Source: Bacillus sp. JCM 19041 (lineage in GTDB: Bacteria > Bacillota > Bacilli > Bacillales > Bacillaceae_D). From it: DNA of 63,983 nt. Shown here one piece after another: positions 9,471-19,128 of this stretch. How positions within the stretch are numbered: position 1 is the first letter of the stretch; the number at the start of each line of letters is the position of its first letter. The stretch lies in the NCBI GenBank assembly GCA_001310375.1, contig BAXC01000009.1:1-63983 (forward strand), given 5' to 3'. Both the position numbers and the translations under genes were made by a program. The notes under the pieces were generated by a model, which saw nothing but the letters and a program-made list of their open reading frames with translations, ran no database searches and was not told the origin of the DNA.

Positions 9471-10073
9471 CTAAAACTCCTTCTCTATCTTCGGCAATCT
9501 CCAACCATAGCGCACAGTCATCATTCGAAGCGCAATTATGAGGACAAATAAAACGTATTGCGTAATCGGATGAGAAAAGCCAATCCCTATTAAAAGGCCT
9601 CCGAGTAAAGCCCAACCTGCATAAATATCGCTATGAAGCACCATCGGTTTGCGTCCAGCAAGTACGTCGCGCAACATTCCTCCACCAACTCCAGTTAATA
9701 CGGCAGCAATCATCATTGCAAAAATTGACTCATTTGCTGTTTGAGCAAACAAAGCCCCTTGGATCGCGAATGCAGACAAACCGACAGCATCAAAAAAGAT
9801 TCCCCATTTGTTCCATAATCTAAACCAAGAAGATGGAACAATAAAGAGAAGACTTATTATAGCAAACGTAATTAAAAAAAGTGTTGTTTGCGTCCAAAAC
9901 GCGGCAACAGGAATGCCAACGACTAGATTCCGAATCATACCGCCACCGAATGCTGTAATGAAACCTAATGTATAGACCCCGAAGAGATCGTATTTTTCTT
10001 CAAATGCGACAAGGGCGCCAGATAGTGCGAATGCAATTGTACCAATGATCGTAAATATTTCCCAAGTATCCAC
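9471..10073 (-). CDS. TRIC-family (UPF0126) cation channel protein
   Basis: Small integral membrane protein of two repeated three-helix halves plus a seventh helix. The glycine-rich motif GFITAFGGGMIRNLVVG occurs in the first half and LTGVGGGMLRDVLAG in the second, which is the TRIC duplication. Homologues form monovalent cation channels; the physiological role in Bacillus is unknown. GTG at 10073 was chosen because AAGGAG lies six bases before it; a GTG at 10088 would overlap that site. 200 residues. Confidence 0.88.
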   Translation of the reverse strand: MDTWEIFTIIGTIAFALSGALVAFEEKYDLFGVYTLGFITAFGGGMIRNLVVGIPVAAFWTQTTLFLITFAIISLLFIVPSSWFRLWNKWGIFFDAVGLSAFAIQGALFAQTANESIFAMMIAAVLTGVGGGMLRDVLAGRKPMVLHSDIYAGWALLGGLLIGIGFSHPITQYVLFVLIIALRMMTVRYGWRLPKIEKEF

Positions 10074-10154
10074 GTGTTTCTCCTTCACTTCTTGCTTTTA
10101 CAATATGATAAAATAGAGGTGCTTATCTATCTAACGGAAAAGGTGGTGCGCTGC

Positions 10155-10760
10155 ATGAAAAAAATCATTGTAACTGGATTTGAGGCCTTTCTTGAGCATT
10201 CGACAAATCCAACAGAATGGCTCGCGAAGCAATTGGACGGGCAAGTAATGAAAGGGGCAATTATTCAATCCATTGTGTTACCAGTTGCCTTCGAGAGGGC
10301 AGTAAACCCATTAATTCAGGGAATTGAAAAAGAGAAGCCTGACGCTATTATCATGTTAGGTCTTGCGGCAGGGCGAAAGGGCATAACGCCAGAGCGTGTG
10401 GCGATTAATGTGATGGACGGGGAGAAAGACAACGACGGAGAGCAAAAAGAAGATGAACCAATTGATCCTTCAGGTCCGGCTGCTTATTTTTCAACATTAC
10501 CACTTAGAGAGGTTGTTGCAGCAGCAACTCTTAATGGTTGCGATTCTTCAATATCAAATACGGCGGGCACATATGTATGCAATTGTTTGATGTATAGTGT
10601 TCTTCGTTATCTTGATAAAAACAGCCTTTCCATTCCAGCTGGATTTATTCATGTTCCTTACAGTGAGAAAATGAACGTTTACAATCAGCCGGCGTTACCA
10701 GAGGAGACGCTTTTAGAAGCAACCAGACACATAATTAATTGTGTCGTAGAAGAATGTTAA
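10155..10760 (+). CDS. pcp: Pyrrolidone-carboxylate peptidase (pyroglutamyl peptidase I)
   Basis: Cytoplasmic cysteine peptidase (C15) that removes N-terminal pyroglutamate from peptides. Motifs: GFEAFLEHSTNPT at the N-terminus, the region ERVAIN preceding the Glu of the triad, NTAGTYVCNCLMY with the catalytic Cys, and FIHVPY with the catalytic His. 201 residues. ATG 10155 follows AAGGTGG. It lies close to the peptide importer, fitting peptide use as a nutrient. Its stop overlaps the stop of the convergent yigZ-like gene. Confidence 0.93.
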   Translation: MKKIIVTGFEAFLEHSTNPTEWLAKQLDGQVMKGAIIQSIVLPVAFERAVNPLIQGIEKEKPDAIIMLGLAAGRKGITPERVAINVMDGEKDNDGEQKEDEPIDPSGPAAYFSTLPLREVVAAATLNGCDSSISNTAGTYVCNCLMYSVLRYLDKNSLSIPAGFIHVPYSEKMNVYNQPALPEETLLEATRHIINCVVEEC

Positions 10761-11391
10761 TCACAATCTTGTTCTAAATATACAGTCTCACCAACTTTGA
10801 TGTTTGCCTGTCCATTTGTTATTTCAGTCATCCATGAAATAAATGTATCTTGATCAGTTTGCTTAACATAAGTATGTATTGAAACTTTATCTAGGTAGTC
10901 AATCTTTTTTAAAGGATAAGAAGACTGGCGTATTTCATTTTCGATTTTCCCAAGCCATGTGTAGTCAACGACTGTTTCAATCGTATTACACAGTGTACGG
11001 GCGACGATCCCGAGATTGTTTAATCCTTCACTTACTGCACTACCGTAAGCGCGAATTAGACCACCTGCCCTAATTTTATACCTCCGAAGTAGCGTGTAAC
11101 AACAACAGTTGTATCTTTTAACTGGCGTTTTTTTAAAACTTCAAGCATCGGTACTCCCGCTGTACCGCTTGGTTCGCCATCATCATTTGCTTTTTGGATC
11201 AAGTCATTTTCACCAATTAAATAAGCAGAACAATTATGAGTTGCGTTCCAATGCTTTTTTTTTATCTTATCAATAAATAAAATTGCTTCTTCTTCTGTTT
11301 CGGTCCTTTTTAAGTGGGCTATAAAACGTGATTTTTGAATGACGATCTCATGTTCTCCTGTTTCTTTAATAGATTTATATTCCTGTAACAT
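10757..11391 (-). CDS. yvyE: YigZ/IMPACT family protein (YvyE), one frameshift
   Basis: Conserved cytoplasmic protein with an N-terminal UPF0029 (IMPACT) domain and a C-terminal DUF1949 domain; relatives are linked to translation regulation, but the bacterial function is unsettled. Seen: QKSRFIAHL, NCSAYLIG, DDGEPSGTAGVPMLEVL and TRYFGGIKLG. The frame breaks near 11068, where one G of GGGG is missing. After repair (GGIKLGAGGLIRAYGSAV) the gene runs to TAA at 10757-10759, 211 residues. It lies divergent to degS, as yvyE does in B. subtilis. Confidence 0.9.
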
Positions 11392-11732
11392 GCGAACCTC
11401 CTAACTAATGTTTTGACTTGTCTATTTTTCATATTTTTACATATTCGCGAAACCACGATGTAATACAGGTCTGTTAGTATAATCGGTATTCTTAAGTCTT
11501 CAAAAAAGCTTGAGATGTTTCACTCGACCCCAATTACTTTCTTCATCAGATGGTGTAAGATAAGAATAGCGGAAAGCCATTTAAAAATAAAGCAATCATG
11601 CTTTTGGAGGGTGTCTCAAATACCGCCTACCTGAATAATGGTTAGCTACCGTAGAGGGGGGCTTTGCTATTCCAATCAGACATTATTTTAGAATGACTTG
11701 TTCCGTAAGTGATGGAAAAGTGGGGAGTTTAA
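11392..11732. other. intergenic region upstream of degS, possibly structured leader
   Basis: 341 bases between divergent yvyE and degS. A TATAAT hexamer at 11478-11483 has no good -35 partner. The segment 11585-11690 is richer in G and C than its surroundings and has short inverted repeats (AGCAA with TTGCT, TACC with GGTA), so it could be a folded leader of degS. It matches no riboswitch class that I recognise. Confidence 0.35.
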
Positions 11733-12863
11733 ATGGAAGAAGTAACAATGCTTAATCATATTATTACGCAAACTCTTGACTCAGTTGGGACAAGCCGTGA
11801 AAAAATCTTTGAAATTGGAGAACGATCCCGGAGTGAACACGAATACTTAAACCAGGAACTTTTACAAATCAAAGCGAAAGTGTCTCAAGTAATTAAAGAC
11901 GTTGATGAATCTGCCTTAAAGGCGAAACACGCAAGGAATCGATTAGCTCAAGTAAGCAAAGAGTTTGCTAATTACACAAGTGAGGAAGTTCGTTCTGCAT
12001 ATGAACAGGCAAGTGAATATCAAGTACAGATGGCTGTACTACAGCAAGAAGAAGTTCAGCTTAGAACTCGAAGAGATGACATTGAACGCCGATTAAAAAA
12101 CCTTCAAGATACAATTAACCGAGCAGAACAATTATCGGTTCAAATGTCAGTAGTATTCGATTTCCTTTCTAGTGATTTAAAGCAAGTTGGCGAGTACATT
12201 AAGGACGCCAAGGAAAAACAGAACTTTGGTTTAAAGATAATAGAAGCGCAAGAAGAAGAACGTCGACGACTTTCCCGGGAAATTCACGATGGTCCAGCGC
12301 AGATGATGGCAAATGTTATGCTCCATTCGGAGTTGATTGAACGAATTTATCAAGAAAAAGGAATTGAAGAAGCTTTAAAAGAAATTAGGGGTTTACGCAA
12401 AATGGTTCGTTCATCTTTAGCCGAAGTTCGTCGGATAATTTATGATTTGCGACCAATGGCATTAGATGATTTAGGGTTAATTCCTACACTACGAAAATAT
12501 CTAGAGAACGTCGAAGAGCGTTTTGCTATAACGGTAACATTTAAACATTTTGGTGTTGAGAAACGACTAGCGCAACATTTCGAAATTGCCTTATTCCGGC
12601 TCGTTCAAGAAGCTGTGCAAAACGCAACTAAACATGCACAGCCAACAGAAATCATTGTAAAGATTGAGCTAAAACCAAACAATGTAACACTCGTGATAAA
12701 AGACGATGGCAGGGGTTTTGTTCCGTCAAAACGAAATGAATCATCCTTTGGAATTATCGGTATGAAAGAGCGTGTGAATATGTTGAATGGGGTCATTACC
12801 ATTCAATCAAAACCGCAGCAAGGGGCCAGCATTTTAATCCAATTGCCGATATCCAGTAACTAA
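11733..12863 (+). CDS. degS: Two-component sensor kinase DegS
   Basis: Cytoplasmic histidine kinase that phosphorylates DegU and so controls degradative enzymes, competence and motility. An N-terminal coiled-coil sensor domain (to about residue 170) is followed by the HisKA_3 phosphoacceptor site REIHDGPAQMMANV (His near 190), the conserved block EVRRIIYDLRPMALDDLGL and an ATPase domain with AVQNATKHA, DDGRGF and GIIGMKERV. 376 residues, close to the 385 of B. subtilis. GGGGAG precedes ATG 11733. degU follows after 31 bases. Confidence 0.96.
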   Translation: MEEVTMLNHIITQTLDSVGTSREKIFEIGERSRSEHEYLNQELLQIKAKVSQVIKDVDESALKAKHARNRLAQVSKEFANYTSEEVRSAYEQASEYQVQMAVLQQEEVQLRTRRDDIERRLKNLQDTINRAEQLSVQMSVVFDFLSSDLKQVGEYIKDAKEKQNFGLKIIEAQEEERRRLSREIHDGPAQMMANVMLHSELIERIYQEKGIEEALKEIRGLRKMVRSSLAEVRRIIYDLRPMALDDLGLIPTLRKYLENVEERFAITVTFKHFGVEKRLAQHFEIALFRLVQEAVQNATKHAQPTEIIVKIELKPNNVTLVIKDDGRGFVPSKRNESSFGIIGMKERVNMLNGVITIQSKPQQGASILIQLPISSN

Positions 12864-12894
12864 AAACAGAATGCTCTACAGAGAGGTGAAAACA

Positions 12895-13600
12895 ATGATT
12901 TTACAAGAAACGCAAGAAATTCGTATCGTAATAATAGATGATCATCCATTGTTTAGAGAAGGAGTAAAACGTATTCTTTCAATGGAGCAAGATTTTAACG
13001 TTGTTGCTGACGGTGAAGATGGATCTGAAGTCATTGACTTAGTACGTAATCATCAACCAGACGTGATTTTAATGGATATTAATATGCCAAAGTTAAATGG
13101 GTTGAAGCAACGAAGCAACTAGTTAAGACTTTCCCAAAAGTAAAAGTGCTAATTCTCTCGATCCATGATGATGAATCTTATGTTTCGCATGTTCTACGAC
13201 TGGTGCATCAGGTTATCTGTTAAAAGAAATGGACGCTGAATCGTTGGTTGAAGCAGTAAAAGTGGTTGCTTCAGGAGGAGCGTATATTCATCCAAAAGTG
13301 ACTTCAAACCTAATAAAAGAGTACCGGAGATTGGCCAGGCAAGATGAGCAGCACCAGGATTCAGTTGGTTTTCGTGAGGTAGAGTACCGCAAGCCTTTGC
13401 ATATATTAACTCGTAGAGAGTGTGAAGTGCTTCAACTTATGACTGATGGACAAAACAATAGAGCGATTGGTGAATCACTTTATATTAGTGAAAAAACCGT
13501 TAAAAATCATGTGAGTAATATTTTGCAAAAAATGAATGTGAATGACCGGACCCAAGCGGTGGTCGAATCAATCAAAAAAGGGTACGTCATCGTTCGTTAA
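12895..13600 (+). CDS. degU: Two-component response regulator DegU, two frameshifts
   Basis: NarL/LuxR-type transcription factor activated by DegS. The receiver domain holds the acidic pair [10 protein letters not shown] and the phosphorylated Asp in [13 protein letters not shown]; the C-terminal helix-turn-helix reads [15 protein letters not shown] then [16 protein letters not shown]. Two bases appear missing: a G near 13100 (NGVEATKQL restored) and an A near 13198 ([15 protein letters not shown] restored). Repaired length is 235 residues, near the 229 of B. subtilis. ATG 12895 follows GAGAGGTG. Confidence 0.93.
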
Positions 13601-13715
13601 CACTCGTAGTTATTTCTCAAGAAATGGATTTTTTGTACCGTTCGGCTTGAATATCACTCTCGTTTCAGCTACATTTAAACAGAGTAATTGCGAGTAGAAA
13701 AGTGAGGAATGAACG

Positions 13716-14557
13716 ATGCAGAAAACCGCTATTATAACTGATTCAACTGCGTATTTAGACGATGAAATACAAAATCAATTAATGATCTACACAATTCCTT
13801 TATCGGTAAACTTTGCAGATGCGACGTACCGTGAAGGAATTGACCTTACAACTGACGCTTTTTACGATTATCTTGATCAGAAAGAAGCTTTACCAACAAC
13901 GTCACAGCCCGCCATTGGTGAGTTTGTTAAATTAATTGAGGAGCTGAAAGAAAAAGGCTTTACAGATATTGTTTCTATCCATTTATCATCTAAAATCAGT
14001 GGAACGCTACAAACGGCAATCTCCGCAGGAGAAATGGTTGATGGAATTACTGTTTATGGGTTTGACTCAGAAATAAGTTGTTCCCCGCAAGGTTTTTATG
14101 TAGAAGCCTCTGCAAGACTTGCTTTAGAAGGTGAGGGTGGTTCTACGATTATCGAACATTTGAAAGCGATGCGGAAGCAAGTACGCGCATATTTTATGGT
14201 AAATGATTTAAATCATTTACGGCGAGGTGGGCGTTTGAATGGTGCCCAAGCAATTGTCGGCAGCTTACTTCAAATCAAGCGATATTACATTTTGACGAGG
14301 GGCTCATCATGCCTTTTGAAAAAGTCCGTACAGAGAAAAAAGCTTTGAGTCGGATTCTCGATATGTTATTTGTGGATATTGATAAAGGAATTGTTAATGA
14401 AGTAGCAGTTATTCATGCGAATCGTCTTGAGGGTGCAGAGCGTTTAAAAAGCGCAATTAAAGAAAAAGATTCGACGATCAAAGTGAAAATCAGTTATTTT
14501 GGACCAGTTATTGGGACACATCTTGGTGCAGGCAGCCTTGGTATTGGTTGGTATTGA
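13716..14557 (+). CDS. DegV family fatty-acid-binding protein, one frameshift
   Basis: DegV/FakB proteins bind a fatty acid and present it to the FakA kinase for phosphorylation. Seen: the N-terminal TDSTAYL, PTTSQPAIGEF, SSKISGTLQTA and HLRRGGRLNGAQAIVGSLL. One C is missing near 14280 (restored IKPILHFDEGLIMPFEKVRT). Length after repair 280 residues, the usual size. GAGGAA precedes ATG 13716. Sits between degU and comFA as yviA does in B. subtilis. Confidence 0.92.
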
Positions 14558-14590
14558 AGAGAACGAATCCTTAGTTGAGGAGGCTTCTTG

Positions 14591-15946
14591 GTGAATAATA
14601 AACAAGTTGCAGCTGTTCGGAGTTATTTGAATGGCAGGCGCATGCTGTCGACAGACTGGCCTTTTTCTGCTGAACTTCTCTCCTTTTGTATTAATAATAA
14701 TTTGGTTACTTCAGAGTCTGCCCTTACAAAGTCGAGTGATGGTTGGTTATGTAATCGGTGCGGCAATAAGAAAGCACAGTTCTTTTATCAGCATTTTTGT
14801 TCAAAATGTAATAGTAAGTGCACATATTGTAGGCATTGTATTCAAATGGGGAAGGCTTCTAGCTGTGTAAATTTATACAGCTGGAATGGTTCTCCTATTA
14901 ATTACAGTCCGAAGTCAAGAAGTTGTGAATGGCTTGGAACATTGTCACCTGCTCAACAAAAAGCAGCTGATACTCTGGTTTCAACAATAACTATACCATC
15001 GGCTACACACCTCATTTGGGCTGTGTGCGGTGCAGGAAAAACGGAAATTCTCTTCCCGGTAATTGAAAAATGTATACGATTTAGTAAACGTGTAGCGATT
15101 GCTACTCCTCGTACTGATGTAGTCAAAGAATTAGCCCCACGATTAAAAACTGCTTTCCCAAGTATTACACAAAGTGTATTGTATGGTGGCAGTCGTAATC
15201 AAGTTGTTCAAGCGCAACTTGTTCTTGCAACAACACACCAACTCCTACGTTATTCCCACACATTTGATTTGCTCATCGTAGATGAAGTAGATGCCTTCCC
15301 TTATTCATATGATCCCAGTCTAAAATTTGCAGTGCACAATGCAATAAAGAACAGCGGAGTGTTAATTTTTTTAAGTGCGACTCCCTCTAAAACATTGCTT
15401 CATGAAAAAAATTTGAAGCTAAGTAAAATCCCTATTAGGTTTCACGGAAAACCTTTACCACTACCACGTTTTAAATGGGTCGGAAACTGGCAAAAAGCCT
15501 TAAATGGAGGTGAAATTCCGAACTTACTTCTCAAATGGTTATCTCATTTTAATGACGAACCTAAAATGATCTTCTTACCCTCAATTTATTTATTGAATAA
15601 ATTATCAAAGCTATTAAAAAATGAGTCTTATACTTTTGCGGCTGTCCATGCTAAAGCACCTCACCGTCATCAATCGATTGCAGCCTTTCGGGATGGAAGG
15701 TTAAGGTTGCTGTTAACGACCACAATATTAGAAAGAGGTGTAACGGTTGAAAACCTTCAAGTTGCAGTACTAGGTGCTGAGAATCCACTTTTTTCTGAAG
15801 CTTGTCTTGTACAAATAAGTGGTAGAGTTGGAAGAAAGCCCTCTTTTCCAAGTGGCGACATTGTCTTTTGGCATAATGGAGTAACTGCTGCGATGAATCG
15901 AGCAAGAAAACATTTGAAAAACATGAATAAGGAGGCTGGTTTATGA
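14591..15946 (+). CDS. comFA: Competence ATP-dependent DNA helicase/translocase ComFA
   Basis: DEAD-like ATPase that helps pull transforming DNA into the cytoplasm. A four-cysteine zinc motif (CNRCG and CSKCNSKCTYCRHC, residues ~55-95) precedes the helicase core: Walker A GAGKTEI, motif II DEVD, motif III LSATPS and motif VI QISGRVGRK. 451 residues. GTG 14591 follows GAGGAGG by seven bases. The end overlaps comFC by four bases (ATGA). Confidence 0.95.
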   Translation: MNNKQVAAVRSYLNGRRMLSTDWPFSAELLSFCINNNLVTSESALTKSSDGWLCNRCGNKKAQFFYQHFCSKCNSKCTYCRHCIQMGKASSCVNLYSWNGSPINYSPKSRSCEWLGTLSPAQQKAADTLVSTITIPSATHLIWAVCGAGKTEILFPVIEKCIRFSKRVAIATPRTDVVKELAPRLKTAFPSITQSVLYGGSRNQVVQAQLVLATTHQLLRYSHTFDLLIVDEVDAFPYSYDPSLKFAVHNAIKNSGVLIFLSATPSKTLLHEKNLKLSKIPIRFHGKPLPLPRFKWVGNWQKALNGGEIPNLLLKWLSHFNDEPKMIFLPSIYLLNKLSKLLKNESYTFAAVHAKAPHRHQSIAAFRDGRLRLLLTTTILERGVTVENLQVAVLGAENPLFSEACLVQISGRVGRKPSFPSGDIVFWHNGVTAAMNRARKHLKNMNKEAGL

Positions 15947-16644
15947 GCCAGTGCCTTGTATGCAAAGATCATTTCTGGCAAGAGATATCTTTAGATGCCA
16001 TTTTTAATCCTAAAAAGACGGAAATTTGTGTTGCATGTTCAACTAGTTTGGAGCGAGCGAGCGGTTGCATTCGTTGTGATAAACGTGTTAATGAAAAACG
16101 CGGACAGCGATACGAGTGTGGCGATTGTATAAGATGGCGAAAACTAGAAGACGGTGATCCGCTTTGCAAAAATAGATCGCTTTTCATATATAATGGTTTT
16201 TTAAAACAACTACTTGCTGATTATAAGTACCGTGGGGATGTAGCTTTAGCCAATGTTTTTACAAATGAAGTGAGAAGGACGATTAGGAGTGAATTCCCCA
16301 ATTTTGTGATAACAGCTCTACCTCTCACAAGTAGTCGCATTCAAGAACGAGGGTTTAATCAAGCTGAACATTTACTTGAGATGGTTGATTGGCATCGTTG
16401 TTTGACCCGTTCTCTATCAAATGATGACAAAAAGCAGAGCAAAAAGACCCGGGCAGAGAGAATCAAATGGGAACAATACAACCCTTTTTCGGTATTAGAG
16501 CATGAATTTAAGCAAATTAAGGGTAAACGTTACTTAATTATTGACGATATATATACTACTGGAGCAACAGTAAGGTTGGCAGCTATTAAATTGATTGAGG
16601 CAGGAGCAAAAAATGTGTCATCATTAACAATTGCAAGGTCATAA
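15943..16644 (+). CDS. comFC: Competence protein ComFC (phosphoribosyltransferase-like)
   Basis: Required for DNA uptake together with ComFA. N-terminal zinc-binding cysteines (CLVC, CVAC, CIRC, CGDC) and a C-terminal phosphoribosyltransferase-type fold with the PRPP motif LIIDDIYTTGAT; whether it has enzyme activity is unknown. 233 residues. ATG 15943 overlaps the comFA stop. No comFB gene lies between comFA and comFC, unlike B. subtilis. Confidence 0.93.
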   Translation: MSQCLVCKDHFWQEISLDAIFNPKKTEICVACSTSLERASGCIRCDKRVNEKRGQRYECGDCIRWRKLEDGDPLCKNRSLFIYNGFLKQLLADYKYRGDVALANVFTNEVRRTIRSEFPNFVITALPLTSSRIQERGFNQAEHLLEMVDWHRCLTRSLSNDDKKQSKKTRAERIKWEQYNPFSVLEHEFKQIKGKRYLIIDDIYTTGATVRLAAIKLIEAGAKNVSSLTIARS

Positions 16645-16696
16645 ACCACAGCCTAATGTAACAAAAAATGTTAAAATTAAGTAACGGGAGATTATC

Positions 16697-17109
16697 ATGG
16701 CGGAATTATCTAATTGCATAACATGTGGAGTGGTATTCTTAAAAGTATATTCCACACTTTGCCGCACTTGTTATGAGAAGGAAGAGCAATGGTATTCAGT
16801 AGTATCGATTTTTTAAAAAAAAGTGAAAATCGTTTAGTAACACAAGCAGATATTATTCGCGCAACATCGATCCCTTCAAAAACGTTAAATTCGTTTATAC
16901 GTTCTGGTCGATTGATGCTGCAACAACACCCGAATTTACAGCACCCTTGTGAACGTTGTCATCAACTAACGCAAGAAAAGCGTTTTTGCGTCACGTGTGC
17001 AGATGAACTGAAAGCTGGTTGGTTAACGAATAAAGGTCAAGCTATTCAAGAGAAAAACAATAATCATGAAGAATCAAATAGATATACATTAAAAAACACA
17101 TTGCGTTAA
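16697..17109 (+). CDS. yvyF: Flagellar operon protein YvyF (TIGR03826-like), one frameshift
   Basis: Small zinc-ribbon protein of unknown biochemical role encoded before flgM in Bacillus. Two CxxC pairs (CITC, CRTC) at the start, a helix-turn-helix-like middle (TQADIIRATSIPSKTLNSFI) and two further CxxC pairs (CERC, CVTC). The frame breaks in the run TTTTTTAAAAAAAA (16810-16823), where one base is missing; repaired length is 137 residues. ATG 16697 follows CGGGAG. Begins the flgM-flgN-flgK-flgL gene series. Confidence 0.82.
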
Positions 17110-17135
17110 GAAGAGTAAACAAAGGTGGAGATTCG

Positions 17136-17402
17136 ATGAAAATAAATTCTTCCCAGTCCGTGCAACAGACGTCGTATAGTAAAAATACTCAATCGACACA
17201 AATTGATTCTCAAGTTATTGCAAAAAAAGACAAGGTAGAAATATCTCAAGAGGCTCGCGCACTTAGTAGTAAAGTAGATCAATCGCGTGAACAGAAAATA
17301 GCAGACTTGAAAGCACAAATTGATAGCGGACAATACCAGATTAATCCTGAAAAAACTGCCCAATCTCTTTATAAAGCTTGGAAGTTAGGCGATCATTTAT
17401 GA
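17136..17402 (+). CDS. flgM: Anti-sigma-D factor FlgM
   Basis: Holds sigma-D inactive until hook completion, when it is exported or released. 88 residues, typical; the disordered N-terminus is followed by the sigma-binding C-terminal helices with DKVEISQEARALSSK and REQKIADLKAQIDSGQYQ. ATG 17136 follows AGGTGGAG. Its stop overlaps the flgN start as ATGA. Confidence 0.93.
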   Translation: MKINSSQSVQQTSYSKNTQSTQIDSQVIAKKDKVEISQEARALSSKVDQSREQKIADLKAQIDSGQYQINPEKTAQSLYKAWKLGDHL

Positions 17403-17833
17403 AAGTAGCGTTGTTGCTCAGGGAAATGACGGATGTCCAACTAGCATTATTGGACTTAACTAGACGAAAACAGCCAATTATCGTAGAAAATAACCTTAAA
17501 GAACTAAATCAAATTATTGGGCAAGAAAGCTCTTTAGTTTCAAAGAGTCGTTTGCTTGAAAAGGCTATTGTACGAGAAAGTGAAGGGCGATCGCTTTCAA
17601 GTATTGTGGAAACAAGTGGAGATGAAGAATCCCTAATGTTGCGAGATACATTATTGACCACAATACATGAGTTAAAGAACCAAAATGAAATTAATCAAAA
17701 ACTCTTAAATGACTCGCTAGCTTTTGTTCAAGGGTCATTACAACTCCTTCAGCCAAATGATTCAAATAAAACGTATACGCGACAAGCATCAGAAAAAAAC
17801 GAATCAAAGGCGTTGTTTGATTCGAAAGCATAA
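17399..17833 (+). CDS. flgN: Flagellar chaperone FlgN
   Basis: Export chaperone for the hook-junction proteins FlgK and FlgL encoded just downstream. About 144 residues, mostly helical, low sequence conservation; identified by size, the ELNQIIGQESSL region typical of FlgN (YvyG) and strict position between flgM and flgK. ATG 17399 overlaps the flgM stop, so the two are probably translationally coupled; upstream in-frame codons were rejected for that reason. Confidence 0.85.
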   Translation: MKVALLLREMTDVQLALLDLTRRKQPIIVENNLKELNQIIGQESSLVSKSRLLEKAIVRESEGRSLSSIVETSGDEESLMLRDTLLTTIHELKNQNEINQKLLNDSLAFVQGSLQLLQPNDSNKTYTRQASEKNESKALFDSKA

Positions 17834-17844
17834 AGGAGGCAACA

Positions 17845-19114
17845 ATGACCACTTTCTTAGGATTGGAAACCATGCGCAGAGCTGTTGGTGCGAATCGTAG
17901 TGCATTGCAAACGGTAGGTAATAATATTGCAAATGCAGGTACACCTGGTTATTCACGACAGAGGGTTAACTTGCAGGCTACGGGTGGCTACCCTGGAGTT
18001 GGCACATTTGGTCAACCAGCAATCAGTGGCCGTTTAGGTACAGGTGTCGAAGTCAATAGTGTTCAGAGAATTAGAGATCAATTTTTAGACCGCCAGTTCC
18101 GTTCAGAGGTCCATATAGAAGGAGCGGCATTTATGCAGCACCGTACGCTTGAACGATTAGAAGATCTATATAATGAAGCGCCCACAAACAGTGAATTCCC
18201 AAGTGGCTGTCTGGACAGTTTTCAGCTTTTTGGAATGGGTGGAAAGAAATAGCATCTGGACAGGAAAATCAAGCCGTACTTGTTGAACAAGGAAAAGCGA
18301 TTTCAGATACTTTTTCTCATCTATATTCGGCCTTTGAAACAGAATTAGAAACTCTCGCACAGGAATATGAGCTCACAGAGAAAAAAATGACAGACTTGCT
18401 TGAGCAAATAGAGATGAATAATCAGACCATTGCAAAAGCAGAGCGTGGGGGACAGATACCCAATGAGCTTTACGATGAACAGGATCGATTATTAGATGAA
18501 CTAGCTGTACTTGTGCCATTCAGGTGAGTAGATCCGAATCTTCACCAGGGGGTTCAAAAGGGGCTGAAGGCATCTATGTTGTTGAAATTGTTGAGACACC
18601 AACTGGCGGAGGCGAGTTGGTAGGGTTAGAAAAAGCAACAGCGCGTGTGGAAAAAGAAGTAGAAAAGCTCAAAGAACTAGCAGAATTGTTTGTGCGTGAG
18701 GTAAATGAGCGATATTCTGGCGAAGAGGGCCCTGACTTTTTTGTATATGATCAAGCAACGGGTTTGTTCCAAGTTAATCAACAGTTTATAGACGATCCGA
18801 GTAGTATAGATCAAACGGCTGCAGCGGCAATTGGAAAGATGGCAGATGATGGCGAAGTTATGCGGATGTATCGTGATATGATGGGACAATTAGCGGTTGA
18901 AACGAGTGCGATGCGAAGGGAAACAGAGTCTTCAAACGCTAGGCTTGCGAATACTGAAGGGAACCGGTTGTCAATGAGTGGTGTTTCTTTAGATGAAGAG
19001 TTAGCAATGTTAATTCAATATCAACATTCATATAATGCCGCTGCACGAGCAATGACAGCAATGGATGAAATGTTGAATACTATCATTAATGGTATGGGTG
19101 TTGTTGGAAGATAA
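17845..19114 (+). CDS. flgK: Hook-filament junction protein FlgK (HAP1), two frameshifts
   Basis: Connects hook and filament, exported by the flagellar secretion system. N-terminal rod-type motif LETMRRAVGANRSALQTV with NNIANAGTPGYSRQRV, and the matching C-terminal coiled coil GVSLDEELAMLIQYQHSYNA. One T is missing near 18220 and one near 18520; repairs give SFSAFWNGWKEIA and VPFQVSRSES. The joined protein is 423 residues, shorter than B. subtilis FlgK (507), the difference lying in the variable middle. Confidence 0.92.
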
Positions 19115-19128
19115 AGGAGGAGAGTAAA

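Noticed and set aside
13601-13715. terminator between degU and degV
   Set aside because: ATTTCT/AGAAAT has a stem of six A-T rich pairs and a two-base loop, too weak to call.
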